Assembly (NCBI GenBank): GCA_963752505.1
Contig: CAVVYM010000006.1
Coordinates: forward strand, 281,637-345,636
DNA length: 64,000 nucleotides
From: JACJWR01 sp963752505
GTDB taxonomy: Bacteria > Actinomycetota > Actinomycetes > S36-B12 > UBA10799
Reading direction: 5' to 3'
Part shown: positions 17,207-25,758 of the stretch, one piece after another
Numbering within the stretch: position 1 is the stretch's first letter
How the letters are laid out: the number at the start of each line of letters is the position of its first letter
The notes under the pieces: generated by a model
What the model saw: only the letters and a program-made list of their open reading frames with translations
Databases searched by the model: none
What the model was told of the DNA's origin: nothing
Made by a program: the position numbers and the translations under genes

Positions 17207-18340
17207 GTGGCAAGGGTATTTCTGGCGGCCGAAGCCGGCCAACCGATGGCCGAGGTGGTGCGTTCGGCCCGTGTCCGCGCCGAGTCGATCGGCTGGGCCT
17301 CCCCCGCGCTGCGCGCCCACGAGGGCCGGACGTCACGGTCGATGTTGGATTCCGCGGCCGCATCGCTGTCCACCTCCCTCGCGGCGCCCGGCGCCCGCGT
17401 GGCGTTCTACCCCGGCGGCGCCATCGCACTCGACACCGCGGTCCGTCGATTGGGTCGGCTCGATCTGCCGGCCGTGACTTCGGCGGCGGATCGCGAAGTG
17501 ATCTTGACCGCTGTAGGTGCGCGCAATGTCAACGGATCCAGCGTCGGGTCGGGTCACCACGTCGCACCGCTGCCGGTGGATGCTCTCGGCCGGGTGCGCC
17601 TCGAGGAGTTGGCCCGAGTGCTCACCGACGAGCGCGTCGGCCTGGTGGTGTTGGCTGTGGGCAATCCAGAGGTCGGCACCCTCCAGCCGCTGACGCAGGC
17701 CCACGAGATGTGCCGAGACGCCAGCGTGCCACTGCTCGTCGACGCCACCATGGCCGCCGGACGTCTGCCGTTGCCCCCTGATTGGGACGCCATCGTCGTG
17801 GACGCCCGCTCCTGGGCCGGCGGCGAGGGGATCGCCGCCCTCGTGATTCGACCGGGAATCAGCTGGACCACCACCGATGACGTCGACGTCCCTGCGCTGC
17901 CGATGTCCGCGCCACCCGTGCCCGGCTGCGCCGCCGCGGCATTGGGACTGGAGCTTGCGGTGGCGGGCGCTGCTGAGCGTGCGGCGGCAGACCATGCTCT
18001 GATCGCCCGGGCACGCCACCAACTGGCCGAGATTCCCGACGTGGCCCTCCACGGCGACCCCGCGGTGCGGCTGCCCCACGTCCTGGGGCTCTCGATCCTC
18101 TACGTCGACGCAGAGGCCATGCTGCTCGAACTCGACCGCCGCGGGATCGCCGTAGCGAGCGGCTCGGCCTGCGCGACCCGATCCGGCGAACCCAGTCATG
18201 TGCTGGCCGCCATGGGCGAGTTGACCAGCGGCAACCTCCGCGTGACCCTGCCGCTGGGGACCCAGCGCGACGACATCGATGCGTTGCTCGAGCAGCTGCC
18301 CAGCGTGGTGGCCGACCTGCGCGCGGAGGTCGGGTTGTGA
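17207..18340 (+). CDS. Cysteine desulfurase-like protein lacking the PLP lysine
   Basis: A 377-residue class V aminotransferase fold protein. The C-terminal part is typical of NifS/IscS-like desulfurases: the persulfide loop ASGSACATRSGEPSHVLAAMG with Cys322, and the GNLRVTLPLGT end. The active-site HK is absent: the expected His-Lys reads Arg201-Ser202 in DARSWAGGEG, and the His that stacks on the cofactor also seems lost (ILTAVGARN). It may therefore bind no PLP covalently. It overlaps tusA by four bases, and actinobacteria often pair or fuse a desulfurase with TusA. A sulfur-carrier, scaffold or dead-enzyme role is inferred. The GTG start at residue 1 is preferred over a 16-residue extension. 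Confidence 0.72.
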   Translation: MARVFLAAEAGQPMAEVVRSARVRAESIGWASPALRAHEGRTSRSMLDSAAASLSTSLAAPGARVAFYPGGAIALDTAVRRLGRLDLPAVTSAADREVILTAVGARNVNGSSVGSGHHVAPLPVDALGRVRLEELARVLTDERVGLVVLAVGNPEVGTLQPLTQAHEMCRDASVPLLVDATMAAGRLPLPPDWDAIVVDARSWAGGEGIAALVIRPGISWTTTDDVDVPALPMSAPPVPGCAAAALGLELAVAGAAERAAADHALIARARHQLAEIPDVALHGDPAVRLPHVLGLSILYVDAEAMLLELDRRGIAVASGSACATRSGEPSHVLAAMGELTSGNLRVTLPLGTQRDDIDALLEQLPSVVADLRAEVGL

Positions 18341-18588
18341 GTGCGGACCGCATCGTGCTCGACTACCGCGGGCACAAGTGCCCCGCCCCGGTGATCGCAC
18401 TGGGCCGACAGGCGTCGGCAACCCCAGGAGCGCTCGTCGAATTGCTGGCCGACGACCCCGCGGCCCAATTCGACGTCGCCGCCTGGTGCCGCATGCGGGC
18501 GGCCCACCTCGAGACCACCATCGACTCGCGGTCGGCCGCAGGCGAATCGTGGCTGACGTTCCGCATCACCCTGCCCGCCGCTGGCTGA
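18337..18588 (+). CDS. tusA: TusA-like sulfur carrier
   Basis: An 83-residue TusA/SirA-fold protein with the persulfide-accepting CPAP motif (Cys15 in GHKCPAPVIALG). A second conserved region includes FDVAAWCRM. Such proteins accept sulfane sulfur from cysteine desulfurases and pass it to tRNA thiolation or cofactor pathways. Its GTG overlaps the stop of the desulfurase-like gene (GTGA), implying a fixed partner ratio. The two genes together resemble the fused desulfurase-TusA proteins of Streptomyces. Confidence 0.82.
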   Translation: MSADRIVLDYRGHKCPAPVIALGRQASATPGALVELLADDPAAQFDVAAWCRMRAAHLETTIDSRSAAGESWLTFRITLPAAG

Positions 18589-18591
18589 CGA

Positions 18592-19272
18592 TCAAGCGTG
18601 CAACGCGGCAAAGGCTCCCGGCACCCGCTGAAGCCTCGGCAGCGACGCGAGGTACTCCCCCCTCGGCAGCCCGCGGAAGCCCAGCGATGCGAGGTGGTCG
18701 GTCAACCACTGCGCATCCACGAGCCGATCCGGACCCCATTGACCGCCGAATACGAGATCGGACAGTCCGGCGACGGCCGCTTTGGAGGCATCCGTGACCC
18801 GGCGGAACTTACTGTCAGCGCAGAAGAGGCCGCCCAGTTCCACGCCGATCAGGCCCCCGACCAGATCGCCGGCCTGCCAAACCTCAACCGAGTGGGCCCA
18901 ACCTGCCTCGGCCAGCCGGAGGTACGTGGCCTGATAGTCGTCCGTTATCCAGCCGTGTTCCCGACTGGGGTCAGCACAACCTGCCAGCACGTCGTCGAAG
19001 GCTTCGTCGTAGGTGATCGTGAATCGTCGCATCGACCGCCGCAACGAGCCGGAGACATGCATCCCCGGGTGGCGCAGCACGGCGCGCTCGGCTGGCGAGT
19101 ACCAGGCGGGCGCTTGCAGACCGGGGCCGATCTCGACGTACATGGGGAACTCGCCCCGGCCGTAGCCGGCGACGATTTCGTCTGCCGACACCGTGCCGCC
19201 CAGAGCCACGACCTCGGTTGCTGCCGTGACGTCCGGGGGCACCTCCCGACGAGGAAGATGAACGCTCGGCAT
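18592..19272 (-). CDS. aat: Leucyl/phenylalanyl-tRNA-protein transferase
   Basis: A 226-residue N-end-rule enzyme that adds Leu or Phe to proteins with N-terminal Arg or Lys so that ClpS/ClpAP-type machinery can degrade them. Family signatures are GYGRGEFPMY, WYSPAERAVL, the central ITDDYQATYLRLAEAGWAHSVEVW and the GGLIGVELGGLFCADSKF core. The ATG of MPSVHLPRR was chosen; the frame stays open upstream into the kinase gene with low-complexity Arg/Pro sequence and is not coding there. It ends three bases from the tusA stop, tail to tail. Confidence 0.9.
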   Translation of the reverse strand: MPSVHLPRREVPPDVTAATEVVALGGTVSADEIVAGYGRGEFPMYVEIGPGLQAPAWYSPAERAVLRHPGMHVSGSLRRSMRRFTITYDEAFDDVLAGCADPSREHGWITDDYQATYLRLAEAGWAHSVEVWQAGDLVGGLIGVELGGLFCADSKFRRVTDASKAAVAGLSDLVFGGQWGPDRLVDAQWLTDHLASLGFRGLPRGEYLASLPRLQRVPGAFAALHA

Positions 19273-19297
19273 GTCAGTGGGTGCTGGCCTCGCGGAT

Positions 19298-20278
19298 TCA
19301 GGCCGGCACCAGCACTGCCGCCACATCCGCGGCCGCTTCGGCCCCGTAGGCCTGCGCAAATCGCTCGGCGAAGTCCACCTGGTCGAGCACGTACTCCTGG
19401 GTCCCGACGGTCTCGATGACCAAGGTGGCGAGCATCGAACCGACCTGGGCGCATCGTTGGGGATCCAGGCCCCAGGCAACCCCCGCCAGGTAGCCGGCGC
19501 GGAAGGCATCCCCGACACCGGTCGGGTCGGCAAGGCCGCGCTCGGGCGGAACCCCGACGCGGGCGAGCTCACCGGCCGATGTCTCCACCTTCGCGCCGTT
19601 CTTGCCCAAGGTGGTGACCCGGACGCCGACCCGATCAAGGATCTCGCTCGCGCTCCAGCCGGTCTTCTGCTCGGTGAGGGCCGCCTCGTACTCATTGGTG
19701 AAGAGGTACGCCGCGCCGTCGATCAACTGCCGAATCGACTCGCCGTCCATGCTGGCCAGTTGCTGCGACGGGTCGGCTGCGAACGGAATGCCGCGCTCGC
19801 GGCACTCCTGCGTGTGACGCAACATGGCGTCGGGATCGTTCGGGCCCACGATGACGAGGTCGATGGCGCCGTAGCGCTGCTGGAGCGGGCCGATCTCGAT
19901 GTTGCGGGCTTCGGTCATCGCGCCTGGGTAGAAGGAGGCGATCTGGTTGTGTGCGGAGTCCGTGGTGCACACGAAGCGGGCCGTGTGACTCACCTCGGAT
20001 TCAACGACTGCGCTGGTGTCGACGCCGTGGCGGTCGAGCCAGGACCGGTAGTCACCGAAGTCGTGGCCGACCGACGCCAGCAGGATCGGATGCAGCCCGA
20101 GACTCGCCAACCCAAAGGCGATGTTGGCCCCTACCCCGCCGCGGCGCACCTGCAGGTCGTCAACCAGGAACGACAGGCTGATCGCGTGGAGTTGGTCGGC
20201 CATGAGGGAGTCCGTGAAGGATCCCGGAAAGGTCATGAGGTGGTCGGTGGCTACTGAACCGGTGACACAGATACGCAT
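19298..20278 (-). CDS. adoK: PfkB-family kinase, adenosine-kinase-like
   Basis: A 326-residue ribokinase-family enzyme that matches mycobacterial AdoK (Rv2202c) almost end to end: CVTGSVATDHLM, SLSFLVDDLQVRRGGVG, IASFYPGAMTEARNI, AADPSQQLASM and the catalytic DPTGVGDAFRAGYLAG with the general base Asp. In mycobacteria this enzyme phosphorylates adenosine for purine salvage; a related sugar substrate is possible. The start is the ATG of MRICVTG. A perfect hairpin separates it from the upstream erpA gene. Confidence 0.85.
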   Translation of the reverse strand: MRICVTGSVATDHLMTFPGSFTDSLMADQLHAISLSFLVDDLQVRRGGVGANIAFGLASLGLHPILLASVGHDFGDYRSWLDRHGVDTSAVVESEVSHTARFVCTTDSAHNQIASFYPGAMTEARNIEIGPLQQRYGAIDLVIVGPNDPDAMLRHTQECRERGIPFAADPSQQLASMDGESIRQLIDGAAYLFTNEYEAALTEQKTGWSASEILDRVGVRVTTLGKNGAKVETSAGELARVGVPPERGLADPTGVGDAFRAGYLAGVAWGLDPQRCAQVGSMLATLVIETVGTQEYVLDQVDFAERFAQAYGAEAAADVAAVLVPA

Positions 20279-20303
20279 GGTGGCAGAGTCTGTCAGACGC
20301 GGA

Positions 20304-20347
20304 ACGAGCCTCCTACGCGACACGTCCGTGTCGCGTAGGAGGCTCGT
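20304..20347. terminator. Perfect 21-bp hairpin after erpA
   Basis: Arms 20304-20324 and 20327-20347 are perfectly complementary with only two unpaired bases at the tip. It starts 16 bases after the erpA stop on the minus strand and precedes adoK. There is no T run. Its size and perfection resemble the hairpins after qcrB. Confidence 0.7.
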
Positions 20348-20363
20348 ATCGCAATGGATTCCG

Positions 20364-20726
20364 TCAGTGGAACGAGTCGCCGCAGGCGCACGAGCCGGTG
20401 GCGTTGGGGTTGTCGATCGTGAACCCCTGCTTCTCAATCGTGTCCACGAAGTCGATCACGGCGCCGCCGAGGTACGGGGCGCTCATGCGGTCGGTGACGA
20501 CGCTGACGCCGCCGAAGTCCTTGGAGACGTCACCGTCAAGGGCGCGGTCGTCAAAGAACAACTGGTAGCGCAGACCGGAACAGCCACCGGGCTGCACAGC
20601 GATGCGCAGCGACAGATCGTCGCGACCTTCCTGAGTCAACAGCGCCTTGACCTTGGAGGCCGCAGTCTCGGTGAGGACGATGCCCTCCACCGTGTCGGTG
20701 CCATCGATGACGCTCTCAGTGGTCAT
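20364..20726 (-). CDS. erpA: A-type iron-sulfur cluster insertion protein (ErpA/HesB-like)
   Basis: A 120-residue HesB/IscA family protein with the three cluster ligands Cys49 (PGGCSGLRY), Cys113 and Cys115 (GSCACGDSFH). It delivers Fe-S clusters to apoproteins; the Rieske and NadA clusters encoded nearby are plausible clients. The ATG is set by GGGAGGAGAG upstream; a longer frame has no such site. The position matches Rv2204c. Confidence 0.9.
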   Translation of the reverse strand: MTTESVIDGTDTVEGIVLTETAASKVKALLTQEGRDDLSLRIAVQPGGCSGLRYQLFFDDRALDGDVSKDFGGVSVVTDRMSAPYLGGAVIDFVDTIEKQGFTIDNPNATGSCACGDSFH

Positions 20727-20791
20727 ATCTCTCCTCCCGGATGCACGGACACCTCGCCCGCGACGTGCTCGCAACGAAAGGCAAGCCTAAC

Positions 20792-21949
20792 TTATTCCCC
20801 GCCCCGCGCAGATCCACGCTCTCGCTGGCCCCGCCGACGGCTGTCCGACCACGTCTTGGCCACCCGGGCGGCGGCGGACGACAGTGCGCCTGCCGGATCC
20901 GCGATCGATTCGTCGACGCCACCGACGATGTCGCTGACGCTGTACGCGGCCGCCACCCCGGTGGCGGTGTACTCGCGACGCCCCACGAGCACCTGCCCGG
21001 CCAGCACCACGCACGGTTTGGCATCTGCCAACGCCACGGCCGCCACACCGCTGACGACTTTGCCCCGCAACGACTGCCAATCGAACATGCCCTCGCCGGT
21101 GATCACCAGGTCCGCCTCGGCCACGAGATCCGCGAGTCCCACGATGTCCATCACGGTGGCGATCCCCGGCACTCTGCGGGCACCCAGCAACATGAGCGCG
21201 TAGCCGAGACCGCCAGCCGCCCCCGCCCCGAGCGCGACGGCTGGATCCTTGCCGTTGGGCAAGGTTCCCAGCAGTTCGTGGAAATGCTCCAGCGACCCCT
21301 CCAGTCGCATCACCTGCTCCTCCGAAGCACCCTTCTGCGGGCCGTACGAGCGGGAAGCCCCGCGCAATCCGAGCAGGGGGTTGTCTACGTCGGTGGCCAC
21401 CACCAGTTCGACGTCCTTGAGTAATCGACGAGGCTCCCCGACGTCGACCTCGCGCAGCCGTCGAAACTGCCGTGGCCCGCAATCCAGCGGGCCGTCAGCG
21501 GTTGCGCCCAGGGCGGCGAGCATGCCCGCACCAGCGTCGTTGGTGGCCGTTCCGCCGAGACCGATGACGATGGTCTCGGCCCCCTCTGCCATAGCCGCCT
21601 TCAGTAGCTGACCGACGCCGTAGCTGGTTGTGTCCTCCGGATTGCGCTGATCGGCTGGCACCTGGGCGAGCCCGCAGGCCTGGGCGGCTTCGATGTAGGC
21701 GGTGGTGCCGTGCATGGCGAAATCGGCTGGCACCTCGTCGCCGAGCGGCCCGGTGACGGAGGTATCCACGATCTGCGCGCCAAGGGCCACCGCGACGACG
21801 TGGACGAATCCGGGCCCACCGTCGGACATGGGCCGCTCGATGGTTTCGTCGTCGCCGGCCACAGAACGCCAACCGGTCGCTATGGCGTGGGCGGACTGCA
21901 CTGCGCTGAGGGTCCCGGCGAATGAATCGGGGGCTATGAGGAGGCGCAC
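20792..21949 (-). CDS. Glycerate kinase (GlxK/GarK family)
   Basis: A 385-residue protein beginning MRLLIAPDSFAGTLSAV, the family N-terminal signature, with ERPMSDGGPGF and the nucleotide-side motif VIGLGGTATNDAGAGML. Family enzymes phosphorylate D-glycerate, usually to 2-phosphoglycerate. It corresponds to Rv2205c by sequence type and position. It lies 66 bases upstream of erpA and back to back with nadA, so the gap to nadA must hold both promoters. Confidence 0.88.
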   Translation of the reverse strand: MRLLIAPDSFAGTLSAVQSAHAIATGWRSVAGDDETIERPMSDGGPGFVHVVAVALGAQIVDTSVTGPLGDEVPADFAMHGTTAYIEAAQACGLAQVPADQRNPEDTTSYGVGQLLKAAMAEGAETIVIGLGGTATNDAGAGMLAALGATADGPLDCGPRQFRRLREVDVGEPRRLLKDVELVVATDVDNPLLGLRGASRSYGPQKGASEEQVMRLEGSLEHFHELLGTLPNGKDPAVALGAGAAGGLGYALMLLGARRVPGIATVMDIVGLADLVAEADLVITGEGMFDWQSLRGKVVSGVAAVALADAKPCVVLAGQVLVGRREYTATGVAAAYSVSDIVGGVDESIADPAGALSSAAARVAKTWSDSRRRGQRERGSARGGE

Positions 21950-21976
21950 AGAGGACCAATCTACCTACCTGCATGC

Positions 21977-21982
21977 GAAGAT
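21977..21982 (+). promoter_or_regulatory. Possible -10 element for leaderless nadA
   Basis: GAAGAT sits six bases before the ATG selected for nadA, in a 39-base divergent gap with no visible Shine-Dalgarno sequence. The consensus match is poor (xANNxT only). Confidence 0.25.
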
Positions 21983-21988
21983 GTGGCC

Positions 21989-23185
21989 ATGTCGTCGATT
22001 GGCGGATTCACCGAACCGGACGCAACTCCCCTCGCGCTGCTCCTCCTAGGCCAGGATTCCGATCCGCTCTCGGAGCGTGGCGTCGACTGCCCGGGCGACC
22101 TGCCGGCACCCAGCGACCCGGATTTGGTGGCGCGGGCACGGGCGGCGAAAGCGGCCCTCGGGGATCGCGTCTTCGTGCTCGGCCATCACTACCAGCGCGA
22201 CGAAGTGATCGAGTTCGCCGACGTTACCGGCGACTCATTCAAACTGGCCCGCGAGGCGGCCGCCCGCCCCGACAGCGAGTACGTCGTGTTCTGCGGCGTG
22301 CACTTCATGGCTGAGAGCGCGGACATCCTCACCTCCCCATCTCAGCGGGTGGTGCTGCCGGATCTGGCCGCTGGTTGTTCGATGGCCGATATGGCGGCTA
22401 TCGAGCAGGTCGAGGCGTGTTGGCGCGAACTCGAGGCGGTCGGCGTGGCCGAAAGCACGGTGCCGGTCACCTACATGAACTCATCTGCGGCGATCAAGGC
22501 CTTCACCGGCCGTCACGGTGGCACCGTTTGCACCTCCAGCAACGCCAAAGCTTCCCTGGAGTGGGCCTTCGAGGCCGGCGAGCGGGTGCTGTTCCTGCCG
22601 GATCAGCACCTCGGACGCAACACCGCGGTATCGGACTTGGGACTCTCCCTCGACGACTGCGTGGTCTACAACCCGCATCGGCCCCGCGGCGGCCTCAGCG
22701 ACGAGCAACTGCGCCGGGCGAAGATGATTCTGTGGCGGGGGCACTGCTCGGTGCACGGGCGATTCACTGCCGAATCGGTGGCCGACGTGCGCGCGCGCAT
22801 CCCCGGTGTGAACGTGCTCGTGCACCCCGAGTGCCGCCACGAGGTGGTGCTGCAGGCCGACTACGTCGGCTCAACCGAGCACATCATCACCACGCTGAAC
22901 GCCGCCGAAGCGGGCAGTTCGTGGGCTATCGGAACCGAACTGAATCTCGTGCGTCGGCTGGCCGAGCAGCACCGGGACAAGCAGATCGTCTTCCTCGACC
23001 GCACGGTGTGCTACTGCTCGACGATGAACCGAATCGACCTGCCGCACCTGGTCTGGGCCCTGGAGAATCTGGTCGAGGGCCGCGTGGTCAACCAGATCAC
23101 CGTCGACGAGCAGGATGCTCGCGATGCCCGCGCCGCCCTGGATCAGATGCTGGCCCTGCCGGGCGTGGCGGCACCTCGCGACTGA
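21989..23185 (+). CDS. nadA: Quinolinate synthase
   Basis: A 398-residue [4Fe-4S] enzyme that condenses iminoaspartate with dihydroxyacetone phosphate to make quinolinate for NAD. Features include FVLGHHYQRDEV, FCGVHFMAESADIL, and the cluster cysteines in AAGCSMADM and HPECRHEV plus a later Cys near TVCYCSTMNR. It belongs to the longer group of about 390-400 residues. nadB and nadC are not adjacent, so the gene is a singleton here. A GTG two codons earlier is an alternative start. Confidence 0.93.
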   Translation: MSSIGGFTEPDATPLALLLLGQDSDPLSERGVDCPGDLPAPSDPDLVARARAAKAALGDRVFVLGHHYQRDEVIEFADVTGDSFKLAREAAARPDSEYVVFCGVHFMAESADILTSPSQRVVLPDLAAGCSMADMAAIEQVEACWRELEAVGVAESTVPVTYMNSSAAIKAFTGRHGGTVCTSSNAKASLEWAFEAGERVLFLPDQHLGRNTAVSDLGLSLDDCVVYNPHRPRGGLSDEQLRRAKMILWRGHCSVHGRFTAESVADVRARIPGVNVLVHPECRHEVVLQADYVGSTEHIITTLNAAEAGSSWAIGTELNLVRRLAEQHRDKQIVFLDRTVCYCSTMNRIDLPHLVWALENLVEGRVVNQITVDEQDARDARAALDQMLALPGVAAPRD

Positions 23186-23206
23186 GTCCGGCCACACTCC
23201 CCGGGA

Positions 23207-23788
23207 CTACCCCAGTCCGGGGGCACCCCAGATCGCGAACCAGCGCGAGAGTTCCGGCTCAACTTTGAGGTCGTCGGTGACGAGGTCGCGCACCTGCAGT
23301 TCGACGATGTTGTCGCGGCGCTGTGCTCCCGCCTCGGGGTCGGGCACGAAGGGGTAGAAGGTGCCCTGCTTGAACAGGTAGACCAGTGCCAGTTGCCGGT
23401 TCCGGTGGTCACTGAACGTCACCAAGGTGCACAGCAGCGTTGGCCCAAAACCGGCGTCGACGAGGCTGACGTTGACGGCGTGGAGGTCCGTGACCAGCGT
23501 CGACATGTCCGGTGGGTCCGTCGTGAGGACCACCCAGGTGTAGCCGTATTCATCGGTCTTCACTTCGATGGGCAGCGATCCACTGCCGCTGATCAGAGCC
23601 GTAACGTCATCGGCCACATCGGCGAAGGCTTTGCCCTCCGGCGCGCGGAAGGCCACGGCACCGCTGCCACTGGGGACGAAACCGACTGCCGCTTCCAACG
23701 TGATGGCGGCGCTAGGCAGGCCGAAGAGATTGTCCAGATCGGGCTTGGGCGGCTTCTTTCGCCCCATGATGGCGTCGAACATTCCCAT
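23207..23788 (-). CDS. pspAB: PspA-associated protein PspAB
   Basis: A 193-residue protein of the PspAB family, recognised from MGMFDAIMGRKKPPKPDLDNLF, AAVGFVPSGSGAVAF, TDEYGYTWVVL and QLALVYLFKQGTFYPFVP. The family is known in actinobacteria for sitting with pspA and htpX; its biochemical role is not established. It is the last gene of pspA-htpX-pspAB, 53 bases after htpX, and ends tail to tail with nadA. Confidence 0.8.
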   Translation of the reverse strand: MGMFDAIMGRKKPPKPDLDNLFGLPSAAITLEAAVGFVPSGSGAVAFRAPEGKAFADVADDVTALISGSGSLPIEVKTDEYGYTWVVLTTDPPDMSTLVTDLHAVNVSLVDAGFGPTLLCTLVTFSDHRNRQLALVYLFKQGTFYPFVPDPEAGAQRRDNIVELQVRDLVTDDLKVEPELSRWFAIWGAPGLG

Positions 23789-23841
23789 GGCCGAACCCTA
23801 CGTCGTCGCCAGCGCCGCACCTCGCGGCGCACTGTCGGGGC

Positions 23842-24735
23842 TCACTGACCGAGTTGTGCGGCGACTTTGGCCAGGTTCTCCAACCGCTTGTCGAGCGGGG
23901 GATGCGTCGCGAACAGCGCGGCCAGGCTCTGCCCGGGGGCGAGCGCCGGCGCGAAGAAGAAAGCGTTGAAGTTCTCCGCCGTGCGCAGGTCGCGCGACGG
24001 GATTTGCGCCATCGACCCGGAGATCTTCTGCAGCGCCGTCGCGAGATGGGTTGGTCGGCCGGTCAGCAACGCTCCGGCGCGATCGGCGGCGAGTTCCCGG
24101 TATCGCGAGAGCATCCGGGTGAGCAAGAAACTGATGAAGTAGACCATCACCGACACCACGAGCACGGCGATCACCATCAGCGCCGCATTACCGCCATCGC
24201 GACTGCGCCCGACACCGCCCCACATCACCATCCGCGTCATGAAACCGGCCACCACGCCGGCCACCGAGGCGATCGTCATCACCAGCACGTCGCGGTGGGC
24301 GACGTGGGACAGTTCGTGGGAGAGCACCGCCTCCACCTCATCGCTGTCGAGCCGGGCCAGCAGGCCGGTAGTGACGCAAACGACGGAACGGTTGGGGCTG
24401 CGACCGGTGGCGAAAGCATTGGGCATGTCGACATCGGAGATGGCAACGCGCGGCTTGGGCATGTCGGCCATGACGCACAACCGATCCACGATCGCGTGCA
24501 ACTGCGGCGCCTGCTCCGGTGTGACAACCCTGGCTCGCATGCCGTGCAGCGCCATGGTGTCGGAGAAGTACCACTGCGCGAACAGGGCGCCGCCGGCGAT
24601 GATCATGGCGAACAGCCAGCCGACACCCAGCGCGATGAGAAGTCCGATAACCACCACATAGAGCAGGCCGAGCAGGAACATGGTCAGGCCCATGCGGGTG
24701 GAGAGCCCTCGATCGGGCGCGTAGCGGGACTTCAT
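23842..24735 (-). CDS. htpX: HtpX-type M48 membrane zinc metalloprotease
   Basis: A 297-residue membrane protease with two N-terminal helices (MFLLGLLYVVVIGLLIALG and the following one), the zinc motif HELSH, a helix pair after it (MTIASVAGVVAGFM, MVIAVLVVSVMVYFISF), and a distal ELAADRAGA that supplies the third ligand Glu. It degrades damaged membrane proteins. Lying between pspA and pspAB, it forms an envelope-stress cluster. Confidence 0.93.
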   Translation of the reverse strand: MKSRYAPDRGLSTRMGLTMFLLGLLYVVVIGLLIALGVGWLFAMIIAGGALFAQWYFSDTMALHGMRARVVTPEQAPQLHAIVDRLCVMADMPKPRVAISDVDMPNAFATGRSPNRSVVCVTTGLLARLDSDEVEAVLSHELSHVAHRDVLVMTIASVAGVVAGFMTRMVMWGGVGRSRDGGNAALMVIAVLVVSVMVYFISFLLTRMLSRYRELAADRAGALLTGRPTHLATALQKISGSMAQIPSRDLRTAENFNAFFFAPALAPGQSLAALFATHPPLDKRLENLAKVAAQLGQ

Positions 24736-24776
24736 GCTCTCAATTGTCCCTGCTGTGCGGGGCTGCGCGACCGCAG

Positions 24777-25583
24777 CTACTTGGACCCATCGTCCACAAC
24801 GGTGGCGTCCTCCACGTTCGCAGCGGGTGCCGCTGCCCCACCGGCGTTGGACTTCGGGGCCTCCACAGCGGGCCGCTCCTCGGCCGCGCTCACCTCGGCG
24901 CGCATCGCGGCGAGGGTGTCCTCCACGTCCGAGTTCGACGATAGGCGCTCGAGTTCGGCGGTGATGCTGTCCTTGGACGTCCCGGTGGCATCCTCGAGGG
25001 CCCCGGAGGCGAGGAGCTCGTCGATGGCGCCGGCACGGGCGGTCATCTCGGCGGTCTTGTCCTCGGCGCGCTGGATCGCGAGGCCAACCTCGCCGAGCTC
25101 GTTGGAGATGCCTGAGAACGCCTCGTTGATCTTCGTTTGGGCTTCGGCGGCCGAGTAGGTGGCCTTGATGGTCTCCTTGCGGGTCCGGAACGACTCGACC
25201 TTGGCCTGCAGTTGCTGTGCGGCTCCGGTGAGTTTCTCCTCCTGGTCCTGCAGCGTGGCCAACTGCCCCTGCAAGTCGCTGATCTGGTTGGTCAGCCCGC
25301 TCCGGCGGGTCAGCGCCTCACGGGCGAGGTCCTCCCGACCGTGGCTCAGCGCGGCCCGGGCCTGCCCCTCCAACTTCGTCGACTGGGTCTCCAGGCCCTT
25401 GATCTGCAGTTCGAGGCGTTTGCGCGAGGTGGCGACATCGGCAACGCCGCGGCGCACCTTCTGCAGCAGGTCAAGTTGCTTCTCGTAGCTGTAGTCGAGG
25501 GTCTCGGCCGGGTTCTCCGCCCGGTCGAGGGCCTTGTTCGCCTTCGACTTGAAAATCAGCTTGAAGCGCTGCCACATGCCCAT
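24777..25583 (-). CDS. pspA: Phage shock protein A / IM30 family
   Basis: A 268-residue, almost entirely helical protein of the PspA/Vipp1 (ESCRT-III-like) family. It starts MGMWQRFKLIFKSKANKALDRAENP, has long coiled coils to about residue 220, then an Ala/Pro-rich acidic tail. It binds stressed membranes and preserves the proton-motive force. The ATG is supported by GAAAGGAA upstream; the reading frame extends much further but the added part is antisense to the DUF3043 gene. htpX follows after 41 bases. Confidence 0.92.
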   Translation of the reverse strand: MGMWQRFKLIFKSKANKALDRAENPAETLDYSYEKQLDLLQKVRRGVADVATSRKRLELQIKGLETQSTKLEGQARAALSHGREDLAREALTRRSGLTNQISDLQGQLATLQDQEEKLTGAAQQLQAKVESFRTRKETIKATYSAAEAQTKINEAFSGISNELGEVGLAIQRAEDKTAEMTARAGAIDELLASGALEDATGTSKDSITAELERLSSNSDVEDTLAAMRAEVSAAEERPAVEAPKSNAGGAAAPAANVEDATVVDDGSK

Positions 25584-25746
25584 GAGATTCCTTTCACCAA
25601 AGTCTGCGCGGCCGGTGAGAGGTTCCGCCGCCGTCGTGGGCGGACACACCTGCCGCATTGGTGACAAGCCTAAGCCATAGCAACGACATTCACCGCTGAC
25701 AGCAGTGGTTGGCGACGCGTGGGGCGCCCAGGTGGCAGCGACGTCG

Positions 25747-25752
25747 TACGCT
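25747..25752 (+). promoter_or_regulatory. Predicted -10 element of a leaderless transcript (DUF3043 gene)
   Basis: TACGCT lies six bases before the GTG start with no Shine-Dalgarno sequence between, in the 175-base divergent region shared with pspA. Confidence 0.45.
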
Positions 25753-25758
25753 AGTGCA

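Noticed and set aside
23196..23224. Hairpin between nadA and pspAB
   Set aside because: The arms (CCCCGGGACT and AGTCCGGGGG) pair imperfectly and include the pspAB stop codon; too weak to call a terminator.
23854..25158. 434-codon open frame on the plus strand
   Set aside because: Antisense to htpX and pspA, His/Gln/Arg-rich, no start signal.
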